Origin: Lota lota
Taxonomy: Eukaryota; Chordata; Actinopteri; Gadiformes; Lotidae
Length of the DNA: 64,000 nucleotides
Reading direction: 5' to 3'
NCBI GenBank assembly: GCA_026745465.1
Contig: JACYXH010000816.1
Span: forward strand, 868,501-932,500
In this document: one piece after another, positions 10,920 to 21,939 of the stretch
Position numbering within the stretch: the stretch's first letter is position 1
Layout of the letters: every line of letters begins with the position of its first letter
Notes under the pieces: generated by a model
Seen by the model: the letters and a program-made list of their open reading frames with translations, nothing else
The model's database searches: none
Told to the model about the DNA's origin: nothing
Translations under genes and position numbers: made by a program

Positions 10920-12884
10920 TTGTAACGTGAGATGAAATCCAAATCTATAAATAAAGAGAAAACAGAAAAGAAAATCGACGCGTCGTAGCTCAAGCACACA
11001 TTCTATGAAACCCATTTGAACAGAGAACATTGAGGTAACAGGAAGTCTTTCCTGCCGGGGCTGCCATTCCAGTCGATAATGTCTCCCATGGGTGCAGTGA
11101 AATAGGCATTGTTGATTCCGACTGAAATTGGTTTGGGTCTTAAGGAGACTCTTTGCTTTTCTTTTCTTTTTCAAGTCGTCAGGTTTGCTAACCCTTCCCC
11201 CAAAACACTGCCCGCCATATTTGTATTTCCGATGAGACCGCGTGGATTGTATTTTTTGTAACATCCGCTCTTTTGACAAAGAGTGATTCAGAGTCACCCC
11301 GTTTTTTAATCTTGGATCCAGAAGTCATACTGGCATACTGGTATGGCATTACTTCTGGAGGGAGACGGCACAGGAGTGTGTTTCCACACACGCCGTCCTA
11401 CATGGGGTTGATTTGGGACCGTTGCAGACTCTTCTTCTAAGAACGTTGGTGTACATACTACATCTTCCGTCGTTTTCCCACTGGGAAAGGTTAGGATTAG
11501 TGCTGGCCGAGTTTGTGTTCGCTGTTCGCCGATAATGTCGTTATGTGATTTCAAGTGCATCCTATGGATCGCTTAATCATCATGTATGTCAAATAATGAA
11601 CGAGACTTGTGTGTGATAAAACAATGTGGCACGTGATAAATTAGTCTGATGATCTGATGATAATTAATGCCTTGATATTATCAGATGAGCAAAAGTTCAC
11701 AGGTTTGACCCACATGCCTTGGCATATTTCTGAAAAATAAACAAGGTTCCCATCAACTGTATAAGGTTGAAAGAACAAAACTGTTAATAAGTCTGCCCCC
11801 ACAGAAGACATAGGGCAAGGAAATCAAGGTTGAACCAAGTCGTCCCGTTTTAGGCTCCCTGAGTAACTCAGACTAAGTCATGTGTATGGCACTATCTTCT
11901 GTCACTCCATCCACATGGCAGCAGTGGGGATTGACTGTGCACTAATGTGATTCTTGGCCAAATGGAAATGTCTCTAATGAAAGACATGGGGGAGGGAGAG
12001 AGATCGATACTTTCCCATAAAAACATCACATAGCTCTAGAAATCCTGCTCTCGAAGAATAACAGCGGCTTTTCGGATGAAACTACCAATGCTTAGTGCTA
12101 TTATTCGGAGAAAAATGTAATTCAATTGAATGGGTTTTCCGTGTGTGCATGTGTGAGGCAGGAGGGTTGGATCTACGTGTGTACGTGTGTGTGTTTTAAG
12201 GTAATATGCCAGTGCTTGGACAGATGCTGAATTCATTAGCAGTATCAATTCACGATTGGCAGTCATGGTAGATCAAGGTAAATGCAGTTCGTTGATTGGC
12301 TGGGCGTTGACTAACATGATGGATAGTGACCGTTATACACACACTTTGTTCTTTGTGACCACCTTACACTTTATTACTTCCTAATACTCTACTACTATAC
12401 TGTAGCACATTTTAAGTAGCAGCAACACAAAAAAAATTACAAGCACAGTTCATTCATTCGCGCTCTAAGGATTCCCACTATACAAAAGATATATTGGCAA
12501 AATAGCTTGCTTTAAATACCACAGCAATGATAAACACTGTACACATACAACCGATAATTGTATTACAATATTTAAAAAATAACACATTGGGACATAATTA
12601 AGTTATGTAAGTAAGATCCCAACAATATAAGCTATATATGAACTTGTTAAATCAATTTATAAAAGCCAGCATTCTTGCTCCATATAAGTTATGGTTTATT
12701 GCCAATCTCACTCTGATGAGACAATGCAGCTGGCGCGCATTTGCCTGGCAACATATGTGTTCCTACGTGTATGTCTGTGTCTCTCGCCCCCTCCCTCTCT
12801 AACAGTACATACGCCACTGCTGAAGGTTGGTGATGGCCATTGCCGTACCCTCTGTTTTCACCTCAAGGGCCTCTGCAATCGTTC
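10920..12884. other. Non-coding stretch
   Basis: No gene recognised. The segment around 11499-11526 resembles 45921-45950, suggesting an old dispersed repeat. The part from 12360 to 12680 is AT-rich and featureless. Confidence 0.42.
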
Positions 12885-12995
12885 AGTGAGGGGAAATTAG
12901 CTTACATCCAATTAGCATATTACTCATATTAGTGAATTACCCTTTGCCCCATTATCGCCGAGTCTAATGAACAAAGTCTAATTAGAAATGAATCA
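12885..12995. promoter_or_regulatory. Candidate conserved non-coding element
   Basis: Dense homeodomain-type cores (AAATTAGC, CCAATTAGC, TCTAATGA, TCTAATTAG) lie within 100 bp, together with a SOX/TCF-type AACAAAG. No simple repeats are present. The clustering is seen directly; enhancer function is inference. Confidence 0.32.
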
Positions 12996-13780
12996 AACGC
13001 CCTTTAAACACACACTCCCATACCACATACACGGCAACGTTTGACACCACGAAACAATTCGTAAAGTGCTTTACATGCAGCAAGCAACATGCTCCTGGAA
13101 ACATGCACAACATGCACAACAGAAAAAGTGTAGAGAGAAGAAAAACAAGGGTAGAGTAAATGAGGAGTTAAAAGTAAATGACCTTAGACGTTGGTTTGCA
13201 TTAGAGGACTTCCTCTCTAGGTTAACCACATGCATGCGCCGCCTCTCATCGGCTGATATTGTCACCTAGTTGTAGCCTGGTTCTACCAGTCCATCGCGCC
13301 TTTTCAGTCCCTTTCTACAGTCAGGGCTTCTGCGGTAAGCAGTTGATTTGAAGCCATGCCTTGACAAACAACACCTTCAGCCAATCAGATAAAACTAATA
13401 TCACCAACGGAGCGAGCTGACAAGTACAGCTTTACTCGAATCCGATCGGAAGAGCGGCAAACACAGCTCATTTCCTCTGATAGAAATCAAACCGTGCACA
13501 TTTATGTTGGTGTTTTATTGCTGCTGTAACACATGTTTCTGCTTAAACTCATGCTGTTGCTGCAACCATACAGTCTTCAGGGTGCGAACGCTGTCTACTG
13601 CACTGCTTCCCAAGCCTTTCCAAACCACAGCACCCCTTTTGAAATGCTGAGAAATACTTGCAAAACACACAAAAACAATTACAATAACCGAACCGTGTGT
13701 CCACTGTCCGCATCCTATTTGGACTATAATCACCCTGATAACAGCTTGTTGTCTCGTTGGATAAATAGCTGCATCAATGT
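12996..13780. other. Non-coding stretch
   Basis: Mutually overlapping small frames on both strands (13066-13269, 13515-13799), none recognisable. A CCAATCAGAT motif at about 13380 and the surrounding texture could be an old transposon, but no ends were found. Confidence 0.4.
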
Positions 13781-13806
13781 AAATAGGCTATTTAAATAGG
13801 CTATTT
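13781..13806. repeat. 13-bp tandem duplication
   Basis: Two exact copies of AAATAGGCTATTT abut directly before a transposon-like left end. Confidence 0.92.
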
Positions 13807-13920
13807 CAAAGGCACAGTATGCAGAGTTCAGTGGCATCTAGCAGTGAGGTAGCAGATTGCAACCGACTGCACTCCCCCTTGCCTTTCCATAAACTACGGT
13901 GGCCTGTACTGGCCTGTATT
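13807..13920 (+). mobile_element. Left end of a short DNA-transposon-like fish repeat
   Basis: Starts CAAAGGCACAGTATGCAGAG and continues AGTGGCATCTAGCAGTGAGG, GCAGATTGCAACC and AACTACGGTGGCC. These landmarks, in this order, match from memory a short interspersed element very common in teleosts, whose ends resemble AAAGGTGCAGTGTGTAGA. Only about 110 bp is clear and the right end is missing. The family name is not certain to me. Confidence 0.55.
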
Positions 13921-14010
13921 GTGCAAGGTGCCAGTAAGTACCTCCAAAATGATGTCATAGTCTACGACAGCATCTGAGTAGCCAAGATGAAGTTCCTTGA
14001 TAATTGATTG

Positions 14011-14345
14011 GTTTTTCTTTTCCCACATCAATATAATAATTACAAATCATGGAGCTGAATGGGAATGTACACCTACGCCACAAATATATATCAGCAATAG
14101 CCTATTTTTGACGGCTTTAGCCTGGAATAAAACTGTTTAACCAATCACAATCAGTTATCTTTGTCATAGGCTCCATGGACACTGTATGTAATGTTGTATG
14201 ACATGGCGGAGGGCACAGCCTATTGACGTTTCTCAAAACACAGTCCTCTTATTGCATCCATAGTTGTAAACTACATTCATAGCACTATCTGTATTATGTT
14301 TTGATCACTAATCTGGATAGCAGTTGACACTACAAGCCGATGCTT
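14011..14345 (+). repeat. Dispersed repeat, copy A
   Basis: Homologous to 61619-61990 in the same orientation. Over 14241-14282 versus 61801-61842 there are 38 matches in 42 positions. Other shared blocks are GAGCTGAATGGGA, TTTAACCAATCACA and, near the end, TGATCA...AGCAGT.GAC. Two diverged copies 47.6 kb apart indicate an old interspersed, probably transposon-derived, repeat. Confidence 0.75.
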
Positions 14346-15819
14346 GCTTGCACTGCGGTACTTGAATATAGGTTGCTTTCGATAACAGAACGGTGTGCAG
14401 CTAGCTTCTGCAAAGCCTTCTACCAGAGCGGCTGAATATAATTAATTTAAATCATCTTGAACAAGTGGAGATAGAGTGCAAGATCTCTTTTGATGCAAAT
14501 CGCAAAACTTAAGTCCCCCAGCAAGGCCCATAAGGGCCAAGTTTTAATTGGTACTTCAAATGTGTTATTTAAATGTTAGTTAGAAAATGTCCCCTTTTCA
14601 GTCAAATAAAATAGCTGACTTTTCTGAAATGGTTAAATTTTATAGGATTAATTATAAGCCATTTTACAGTGTGCTTATGTTCGAGTTTAATATCTACAAA
14701 CATAGCCCAGAATGCAGCTGTTCCTTGCCATTCCATCCGTCTTAATAGTCCTACCACTTCGCTCCAACTACAGCCCTGGGAAAATGATGGAAATACTAGA
14801 CCAAACTTTGATAACCGTGTTAAAATGTATCGCCGATGGGATACAAAGTGTTTAGTTTATTGCATATTGCAAAACTGAGCTCACCCCTGGCATGAAAATC
14901 TACCTCTTTTTTTGGCAGACATAAATATTCCATTTAAAACGTTAAGCAATGTTTAACATAATAGCTGAACATCACCAGTACTTAAACATTAAATATGTTC
15001 ATCTGGATCAGTGTGATGTGACACAATGCATGCTTATGTCTGTGTGAGTGTGCGTGTTGGAAGTACCTCCATTCACCTCCATTACTCATGGTGTAACGCC
15101 ATGACAGTCAAAGTCCCCCAGGAGCGGTGCTCAGCCATGCGGGACGGGGTTCAAAAAATCTCTACCCAGTTCCTGGAAATGTCAACAGCCAATAGGCTTG
15201 ACTGTGAGGTCCCATCCAGTGGTAGGGGGCGGGACATCAGTAAGCATTGAGAAAAGGACAGACGTCAGGTTGTGCTTTGTTGATAGGAGCTCGAATCACA
15301 GTGGCCTTGCTTGTGCTACCTATGATGCTTTGATGGGTTCAAGAGAACCGCTCAACCTTTAATGTTTGGGTAAGTGGGCGGAGCCATATCAGGAGGGATC
15401 TGGATATAAAAAAAATAATTGAACAATTATTATGTTTTTTTTATAGATTTTCTAGCAGCTCTAAAACAAGGATTGACATGCACCTTCCATGAAATAAACA
15501 TGGGGACGGAAGATGAGTGGAAGCGATGACGGGGAAGACTTGCCATGCTTCAAATGTGTTGACAGGCACCCAGAGCCCATGCATGACACCAGGTAATGGA
15601 GCATTTATTTGGGTTAGAGTGGAACATCTTGCAATACGACCAAGGGGACCAACACTTTTTGTGATTGAACAAATACATCAAAACGATATGGGAACAACAC
15701 AGTGGCAATGAAAGCTCATGGGAGGAGAAAAAAAAGCAATCAAGCCTAACGTAAAACTAGTTAAATTTCTGCGGATGTTCATAATTAAAGGTGGAGGGCA
15801 GGGCCTTTGGTACCCGTGT
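14346..15819. other. Non-coding stretch with transposon-like texture
   Basis: No gene. The segment 15050-15420 contains GGTAGGGGGCGGGAC and GTGGGCGGAGCC next to CCAATAGG, a combination common in teleost DNA-transposon remnants. No terminal repeats were found. Confidence 0.35.
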
Positions 15820-15916
15820 GTTAGCACAGCGTAGAGCTCTCTCGTCGTCCATCTGCCATTTCCTGGCGCGGTGGGTCACAAACTCCAGGTCTCGTGCCGG
15901 TGCCGAGGATCAACCC

Positions 15917-15950
<34 letters not shown>

Positions 15951-16112
15951 GTGTGGGAGGAAACCAGAGCATCGGCAGGAACCCCACGTGAACACCTAGT
16001 GAACACACAACCGACTCGACAACCAACTCGGCCCCAGTTGGGTTTGAACCCAGGACCTTCTTGCTGTGACGCAGCCATGCTAACCACCGTGCCACCATCC
16101 AGTCAACATACT
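15820..16112 (-). mobile_element. tRNA-headed fish interspersed repeat
   Basis: Read on the minus strand from about 16105, it begins GGTGGCACGGTGGTTAGCAT, then CACAGCAAGAAGGTCCTGGG and GGTTCAAACCC. The A-box-like TGGTTAGCA and B-box-like GGTTCAAACCC resemble a tRNA promoter. Further on come GCTCTGGTTTCCTCCCACA and then a CA microsatellite. This order matches an abundant fish repeat, in which an ACAGTCCAAAGACATG-type segment normally follows; here that segment has become CA repeats. It is not a functional tRNA gene, since no cloverleaf with an anticodon arm can be drawn. Confidence 0.65.
15920..15948. repeat. (GT)n microsatellite inside the tRNA-headed repeat
   Basis: Twenty-nine bp of GT on the plus strand (CA in the repeat's orientation). 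Confidence 0.94.
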
Positions 16113-16830
16113 TAGAGCCCGGGAACAGCCGGCCGTGCTTGATAACCCGTTGTCTGTTGGAATATGTTTTTTGGTCATATTGCGACAGATGCTGTCAGTG
16201 CAGATGTAGTGCAGGAATGTGTGTCTCCGTTGCTCAGTGTGTGTTGCATGCTGTGTGCGGTTTGTGTGGTTGAAATGGCGGTGACCCCGCTCTACATAAT
16301 GCCACAAGTACTCTATGCAGCAATTCAACCTTCAACCACCTTCTGTACGATCTGAGTCATTATAATGACTATGCAAGGAATAGTGGGTCATTACTCCTTT
16401 TTCCTTGCTGTATTACCTTTCAGAAACCCGCTGAATTTCAATAGGTTATGAAGGTGGTGGGTGAATATATATAATTATACATCACTGGGAGCTGAAAGAA
16501 AAACCCTCGGGAGGCTAAAGTCTTTGGTGGGCATTGTTGTATTTCCAGGTAAAGAGGTTTTTCCATGAAACAGATGAGATGTCTAGGCATATTTAGAAAG
16601 CGGTCAATGGCTTAATAGGGAATGTGTTATGTGTTCTTTTTTTAAATGAGATTGGGAAATACATGGCAGACAAAATATGCTTTTACACTCACCCAACACA
16701 CACACACTCGCACACAGTACCTGTAATGAAACAAAACAGATGATCATTAATTTACCACCGATGGAGGGAAGTCAGTGATTGTGGAGAGAAAGAGAGAGAA
16801 AATGGGAGAGACAGATTTGGAGATTGAGAG

Positions 16831-16833
<3 letters not shown>
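16113..16833. other. Non-coding stretch
   Basis: Nothing recognised beyond short CA units near 16695 and a GA-rich stretch (16780-16833) leading into the next GT array. Confidence 0.45.
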
Positions 16834-16885
<52 letters not shown>

Positions 16886-16886
16886 G
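16834..16886. repeat. (GT)n microsatellite
   Basis: About 47 bp of perfect GT followed by CGTGTG. Confidence 0.95.
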
Positions 16887-19176
16887 CTCGTGTACATATG
16901 GATTGGCCTTGAGAAAGAGAGGAGCACATTTAATATGCAGATAATTGGACGGGCTTCCAATATTGTAGCAATGCTAGCCAGATGCTCTCAGAAATATGAA
17001 CACGGTAGCGATCTGTATCCTGGATAAATGTCTCTGCTTGACATTCACAATCACAGGCCCCTTTCCCCCCCCTGGGTAGCATTCAAGTCCACAGTAAACA
17101 AGGTAGGCCTACATCATTGGGCCGACATTCTAGTTCCTAATTAGCAAGGTGCAGCCACCTGCATTCGTCCACATTAACCAGATCAAATGAATAAGGATGA
17201 ACACTACTGTTGAGGATTTAGATCTTGCTCAGTGCTTAGAGGTGGACTGGTTGAACTGGGGCGGGGTTTTCTGTCTAACAGAATTCCACTGTTTTCAAAG
17301 CAAGGGGTGGGGGTTATTATTATCGACGCACTACGCTACTGTGATGTATCGGTGTAACTTTTATTAAAAACCTTCGTCACATTTAATTGGAAGATTGTTG
17401 TGCAGGAAACATCAAGTTGATGTGGGCAATCCCTGGTCTTAAAACCTGACGATACAAAAAATGCTGCTCTCATATCAAATCCAGAACTATTGATTTCAGC
17501 CAAACATCAAGACAGAGGAGGACAGAGAAACCAGTAGAGTTTTTAATATTTCGGTTATACTTGACTTGGCTACCGTGTTAGAAGCTCAGTCAATGCGTCT
17601 AACATTAAAGCCTTAATGCAGACTGGTTATTGGACATGCTGCTTTTGTTAGAAAATAAACCATTTCAGGCCGTAATTACATAATTGAAACCTCAATTATA
17701 CCTGCCTTTTATCCCATTAAGAAACCTTACACCAACCAATACGTGGTGCGTCAGCGTCAAAACCACGGAAGTTAAATACCTGTTGTCACTCAATGTATTC
17801 CACATAATTAGCTAGCTGATTACGCTCCTGCATGTGTATGCATGTGTGACTCTGTGACGTTGCGTTGCATGTTGAGTGTGGTCAAAATGACTATTGACTC
17901 TTGACTCTACAGCACATTCTGCATGCATGTAGCAAGCCGTTGTTCAATTATGCGCGCCAGAGGACACAGGTAGACCACCATGGCAATAGCTTTCCATCAG
18001 AGGGCATCAGCCCTGTGGGGTGGATATGTATTAGCCATTGGACATCCACTTGTTAAGCCCCATACATTAAGCAATTAGAGGCAATTTAAGTATTTTGGAC
18101 TCGAATCCTGTGAATAGTGGTCCCTTGTCAAAGCCATGGAAAGAAACTTGTCCAGAGTTTAACAGAAACCGGAGGGCTCTGGCATTTGTAACAAATTACA
18201 CTCAAGTAATAGGTCTTATGCATCGTGACAATGTGTAAGATTGAGGCCCTCCCAGTTAGCAGGCGGGGGGATTCATGAAACAGCGTAACTGTGTGCTGTG
18301 TCCACTCTAACATAGTACGACGGTCTGGCCAGCATTTTAATTTGTAGAATATTTCAGTTTTAGGATGTGATTTCCATTGATAACATTAATGAAATCCCTG
18401 TGGGACAGCATTGACTACAGCTATGTCCAGGTAATTTGAAACTACGAGCCAGCTGGAAGGTATCACAATGCGACTTTAAATCGTACCTACAGAACCTTTC
18501 CTATTTAGTCCAGATCTATGATTAAACAGATAGCATGCAAGTAACCAATACAAGTTACATTGCCATTATGTTTTTAACTGGAATATGTGGTTTGACCTAT
18601 TTAGGTTTTGCTTGTTGTTTGTTTGCTTTGGACTAGCAACCCATCCAATTGCGTGACACGCGTTTACATTGTTTTATTCGTTTGACACAGTCCAGTGCTA
18701 ACCGAACCAAATGAAAAATGCAATAACTAAATAAAATAAATAAAACATATTATTATCATCAGTAAATTGCTGTGTGTGTGGACATCCCCAGATTCACCAG
18801 GAGGTGAAATGGGGCTAGAGTGGACGTTTCTCAAAGACCGTCTGGCAGTACAGCGCTGTATCCTTTAACACCCGGTTCAGACACAACCTCATTACAACAC
18901 CCATCTTCCCATACTGATACGATAAGGTGTGTTTGCTTCAACTCTATAGGCAAAAGCGCTGCTATGCAACACACTCCAGAAGCACTCACATGCATCCATA
19001 GCACCTCAACTCCTCGCTCTGTCTCCCCTGTCGTCGTCCCCCCCCAAGCCCCCCGCCGCCACATCCAGCTGTCGTTCCCCTTCTTCTCTCCTGGTGGTTC
19101 CCCCTGTGCTCTCTCTCCTGCCCATTAACCTCTGCCTGCTCCCATCCAGCTGGACCCTCTGTTGTACAGGTGGAAC

Positions 19177-19178
<2 letters not shown>
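16887..19178. other. Non-coding stretch
   Basis: No gene. The part at 17640-17720 is rich in AATTA/TAATT, including a small inverted repeat TAATTGA/TCAATTA. The part at 17975-18090 lacks repeats and has AGCAATTAGAGGCAATT; both could be regulatory but nothing beyond composition supports this. A pyrimidine-rich block lies at 19010-19130. Confidence 0.4.
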
Positions 19179-19225
<47 letters not shown>

Positions 19226-19274
19226 ACGTAGGGTAATGGCAGCAGACAGTAAAGAGAGAGAGAGAGAGAGAGAG
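19179..19274. repeat. GT array and nearby GA array
   Basis: (GT)23 at 19179-19224 and (GA)11 at 19253-19274, separated by 28 bp. Confidence 0.94.
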
Positions 19275-19594
19275 ACAGAGAACAAGGGAAGGACAGAACA
19301 AACCTGATGGATTAAAAAAGACACCAAAAGGGCAGATTTGAAAATTGGCAAGATAAGAATGAGAAAGGGAGAGCGGGGGAGGCAAATGGCAAGCCGTTAT
19401 TGTAAGATTGAATAAAATTGAGCTATTGTCCCTCGGGGAGCACGAGAGTAGGTGAAGTCTATGCATGAGAATTAAAACCCTTTCGGAGATTTTAAATGAC
19501 GGATATAAAATCCACGAAAAGCTTTGTGCTTTTAATGAACTGACACCACGTTAAATGCTGATGAGCTATTATAAATAAACACAAATACGGACTA

Positions 19595-20469
19595 TAGGGG
19601 TGACCTCGAATCTTCGACGATTCAAATCATCGATAGAAAGTCGACGTTGTCTTTAATTGTCGAATCGTCGTGTCGGGAAGATTGTGGGTGGGCAACAGCG
19701 GGGCATTTCATTGGGAAGATGGGGGTGCTAAATGATCGATACCACAACATTGCTTGCTTCTAGAAGGAAAAGCCTATCAATTATACATTGTTTCTTTTGT
19801 GTCGGGGGGGGGGGTGATTGACTGGCTTCTTCATTTAAAAACCTTTAAAGATGATCCAAAAGAGTAAAATGCCAGTTGGACAGTTGCTGTCTTATTAAAC
19901 CACGCTGGGGGTTATTCTATCCAGTAGTGCATTCACGCTGTTCTGCTAACCGGTGCCACATTTGCTCTATACGCTGAAACGAATTATTCACATGTATTTT
20001 ACATTTTGAACAGGGAAACGCTTCTACTGTCTCTTTATCAATGCAGGTGTCTGTCGTGATGGGATGTGATACCGTGTGGGTAATCGGACCGAACGGAGCT
20101 GTTTGATTTCATAGATGTATTGTACCGATTACAGTATATTATATTAGCCTGTATTATAGTATAAAAGGCTGTCAAATTGAATGCAGATGCTGACATGAAC
20201 GGACGCACACATTGTGGTCATATTGTGAAAGGTGAATTTGTTTGTAGAGGTGGTCGGTCATTTGGCGGAGGCACTATGTGAAGCTGGGGGAAACCCTGAT
20301 AGGCCAACTGGTTCTTTTCAAGCTTTTAAACCGTGCAAAAGTCACAAAGTAGGCATCATTCAGCCACATATATGAACGCATATATCATATATGATTTGAC
20401 GATCAGTCGACGATGGGTCTGGCCTGACGAATGAGATTTGAATGTGAAACATAGTCGAGAACACCCCTA
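19595..20469. mobile_element. Non-autonomous hAT-like DNA transposon, 875 bp
   Basis: Left end TAGGGGTGACCTCGA and right end TCGAGAACACCCCTA are inverted complements over TAGGGGTG..TCGA. Further in, both ends carry ATTCAAATC and TCGACG-type motifs, giving imperfect terminal repeats of about 50 bp. hAT elements typically begin with (C/T)A(G)GGGTG and make 8-bp target duplications; here no clear 8-bp duplication survives. The interior has no open transposase frame and contains a G11 tract near 19804, so it is a non-autonomous, decayed copy. Confidence 0.68.
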
Positions 20470-21059
20470 GTATGACTTAAAGGGCCTCTATTTTGCCACG
20501 GGTTGTTATGGCTAATCACACCTGGTGGTAAAGTAGGGGCCCTATTTTACATGAAAAGACAATTAAATAGAAATACTATCTGTAACTTCATCAACTCCCA
20601 CACAGAAAGGAGAAGGCAGTTAGGGGTCTTCTAGAAAGATTACAGAATGTAATTTTTTCTTAAATAACAGCAACATTCACTGACAGCGAACCGAACCCAT
20701 TAGCCAAACCCCAGGTTTAAATACATAGCTGTGAGCAGCAGCGGGAACAACATTTTAAGTACATTTATCACGGAGATTACAATAGGTAGGACATTTTATT
20801 AAAAAAGGACTTTGATTCCGGTGCCAAAACATTACCACGGCAATGACACAAATCTCTTTGCCTTTGAGAGCTCAAGCAAAGTTCGAAGTCTTAAATGGAA
20901 CAGGTCTAACCCTCTGCCGACTTGGGCCTTTTAGAGAGCAGATGTCGGCGACATAACGAGCATTAACAACGATACACATAGTACAGCTTTGAGGCAGATC
21001 TTTTTTGAGGAGATAAGGAATACTGAGTGAAATGACACTTTTCTGTTCTCTTCATTTTG

Positions 21060-21184
21060 TGACATGGGTGATCATCCGCCGTCGGTTCAAAAGGTGTGTA
21101 TGGATGTGAGGAACAAATTATAAAGCGCTTTGAGTGGCCACTGGTTAGAAAAGCGCGGTGTAAATGCGGTCCCTTTACCACCGG
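21060..21184 (+). mobile_element. 3' tail of a fish LINE (L2-like)
   Basis: Contains GTGTGTATGGATGTGAGGA, then TATAAAGCGCTTTGAGTGGCC, AGAAAAGCGCGGTGTAAATGC and GGTCCCTTTACCACC (each quoted in part). This succession (AAAGCGCTTTGAGTG, AAAAGCGC.TATAAAT, GTCCATTTACC) is the well-known 3' end of abundant teleost LINEs. The body of the element upstream is absent or unrecognisable, so this is a 5'-truncated insertion. Confidence 0.62.
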
Positions 21185-21793
21185 TTAACCGTATGCTTAC
21201 GTTACTGGTTAGCGTAAAGGTATATGCATATTTTAAATATTTTACAAAGACAATATTTTTGTTGAAAACATTTCCACATCTATTCATGAAAATATCACAA
21301 CAAATTCCAAAGTACTTCCTATTTTTATGAACCACATTCGATAATAAAACCCTGGCTTTAAAAAATGGAAAAGTTACAAATGAAACCGAGGACAGTGTGT
21401 GTGTGTGTGTCTCAATCCAACTGTGTCAGAGGATTCTAGGGTCCTAGCAAGGGGAGAAAAGGATACACATGAGAGAGCGAGAGACAGACAGACAGACAGA
21501 CCAGTTGAGAGAGCGATGTTGTCAAACTGTTCCAAATAGACTGGATGTTCGGAGCGGTGACAGATATGTGGTGTTGGAGGCACAGCGAGAGAGAGGGCGA
21601 TAAGGGACTCTCTCTTTCTCTCTCTGTGTGGTTAATAGCTGCTGGAGATGGGCTCATACACAGATAGCGTGGGGGTAAATAGCTTTAGTTTCCTGTCCCT
21701 CCCCCAGAAAGAAACAAGGAGGATGCTGGGTAAGCGTGAAGTAACACACATTAATGGAAGTTTCTTCACCCCCTACCAATTCAAAGTCCTGCC

Positions 21794-21795
<2 letters not shown>
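21185..21795. other. Non-coding stretch with short simple repeats
   Basis: AT-rich sequence with a GT run (21395-21410), (GACA)4 at about 21484-21500 and CT-rich sequence at 21607-21625. No gene. Confidence 0.5.
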
Positions 21796-21857
<62 letters not shown>

Positions 21858-21939
21858 GTGTGTGTGAGTGTGTGTGTGTGAGTGTGTGTGTGTTTGCGTG
21901 TGTGTGAGTGTGTGTGTGTGTGTGTGAGTGTGTGTGTGT
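21796..21939. repeat. Compound GT/GAGT/TTGCGT microsatellite, 144 bp
   Basis: About 55 bp of pure GT, then blocks of GTGTGTGAGT and GTGTTTGCGT alternating, so the array has a second-order structure. Confidence 0.95.

Noticed and set aside
16040-16112. A tRNA gene on the minus strand
   Set aside because: A- and B-box-like words exist, but acceptor and anticodon stems cannot be formed and the sequence continues into a known repeat pattern.
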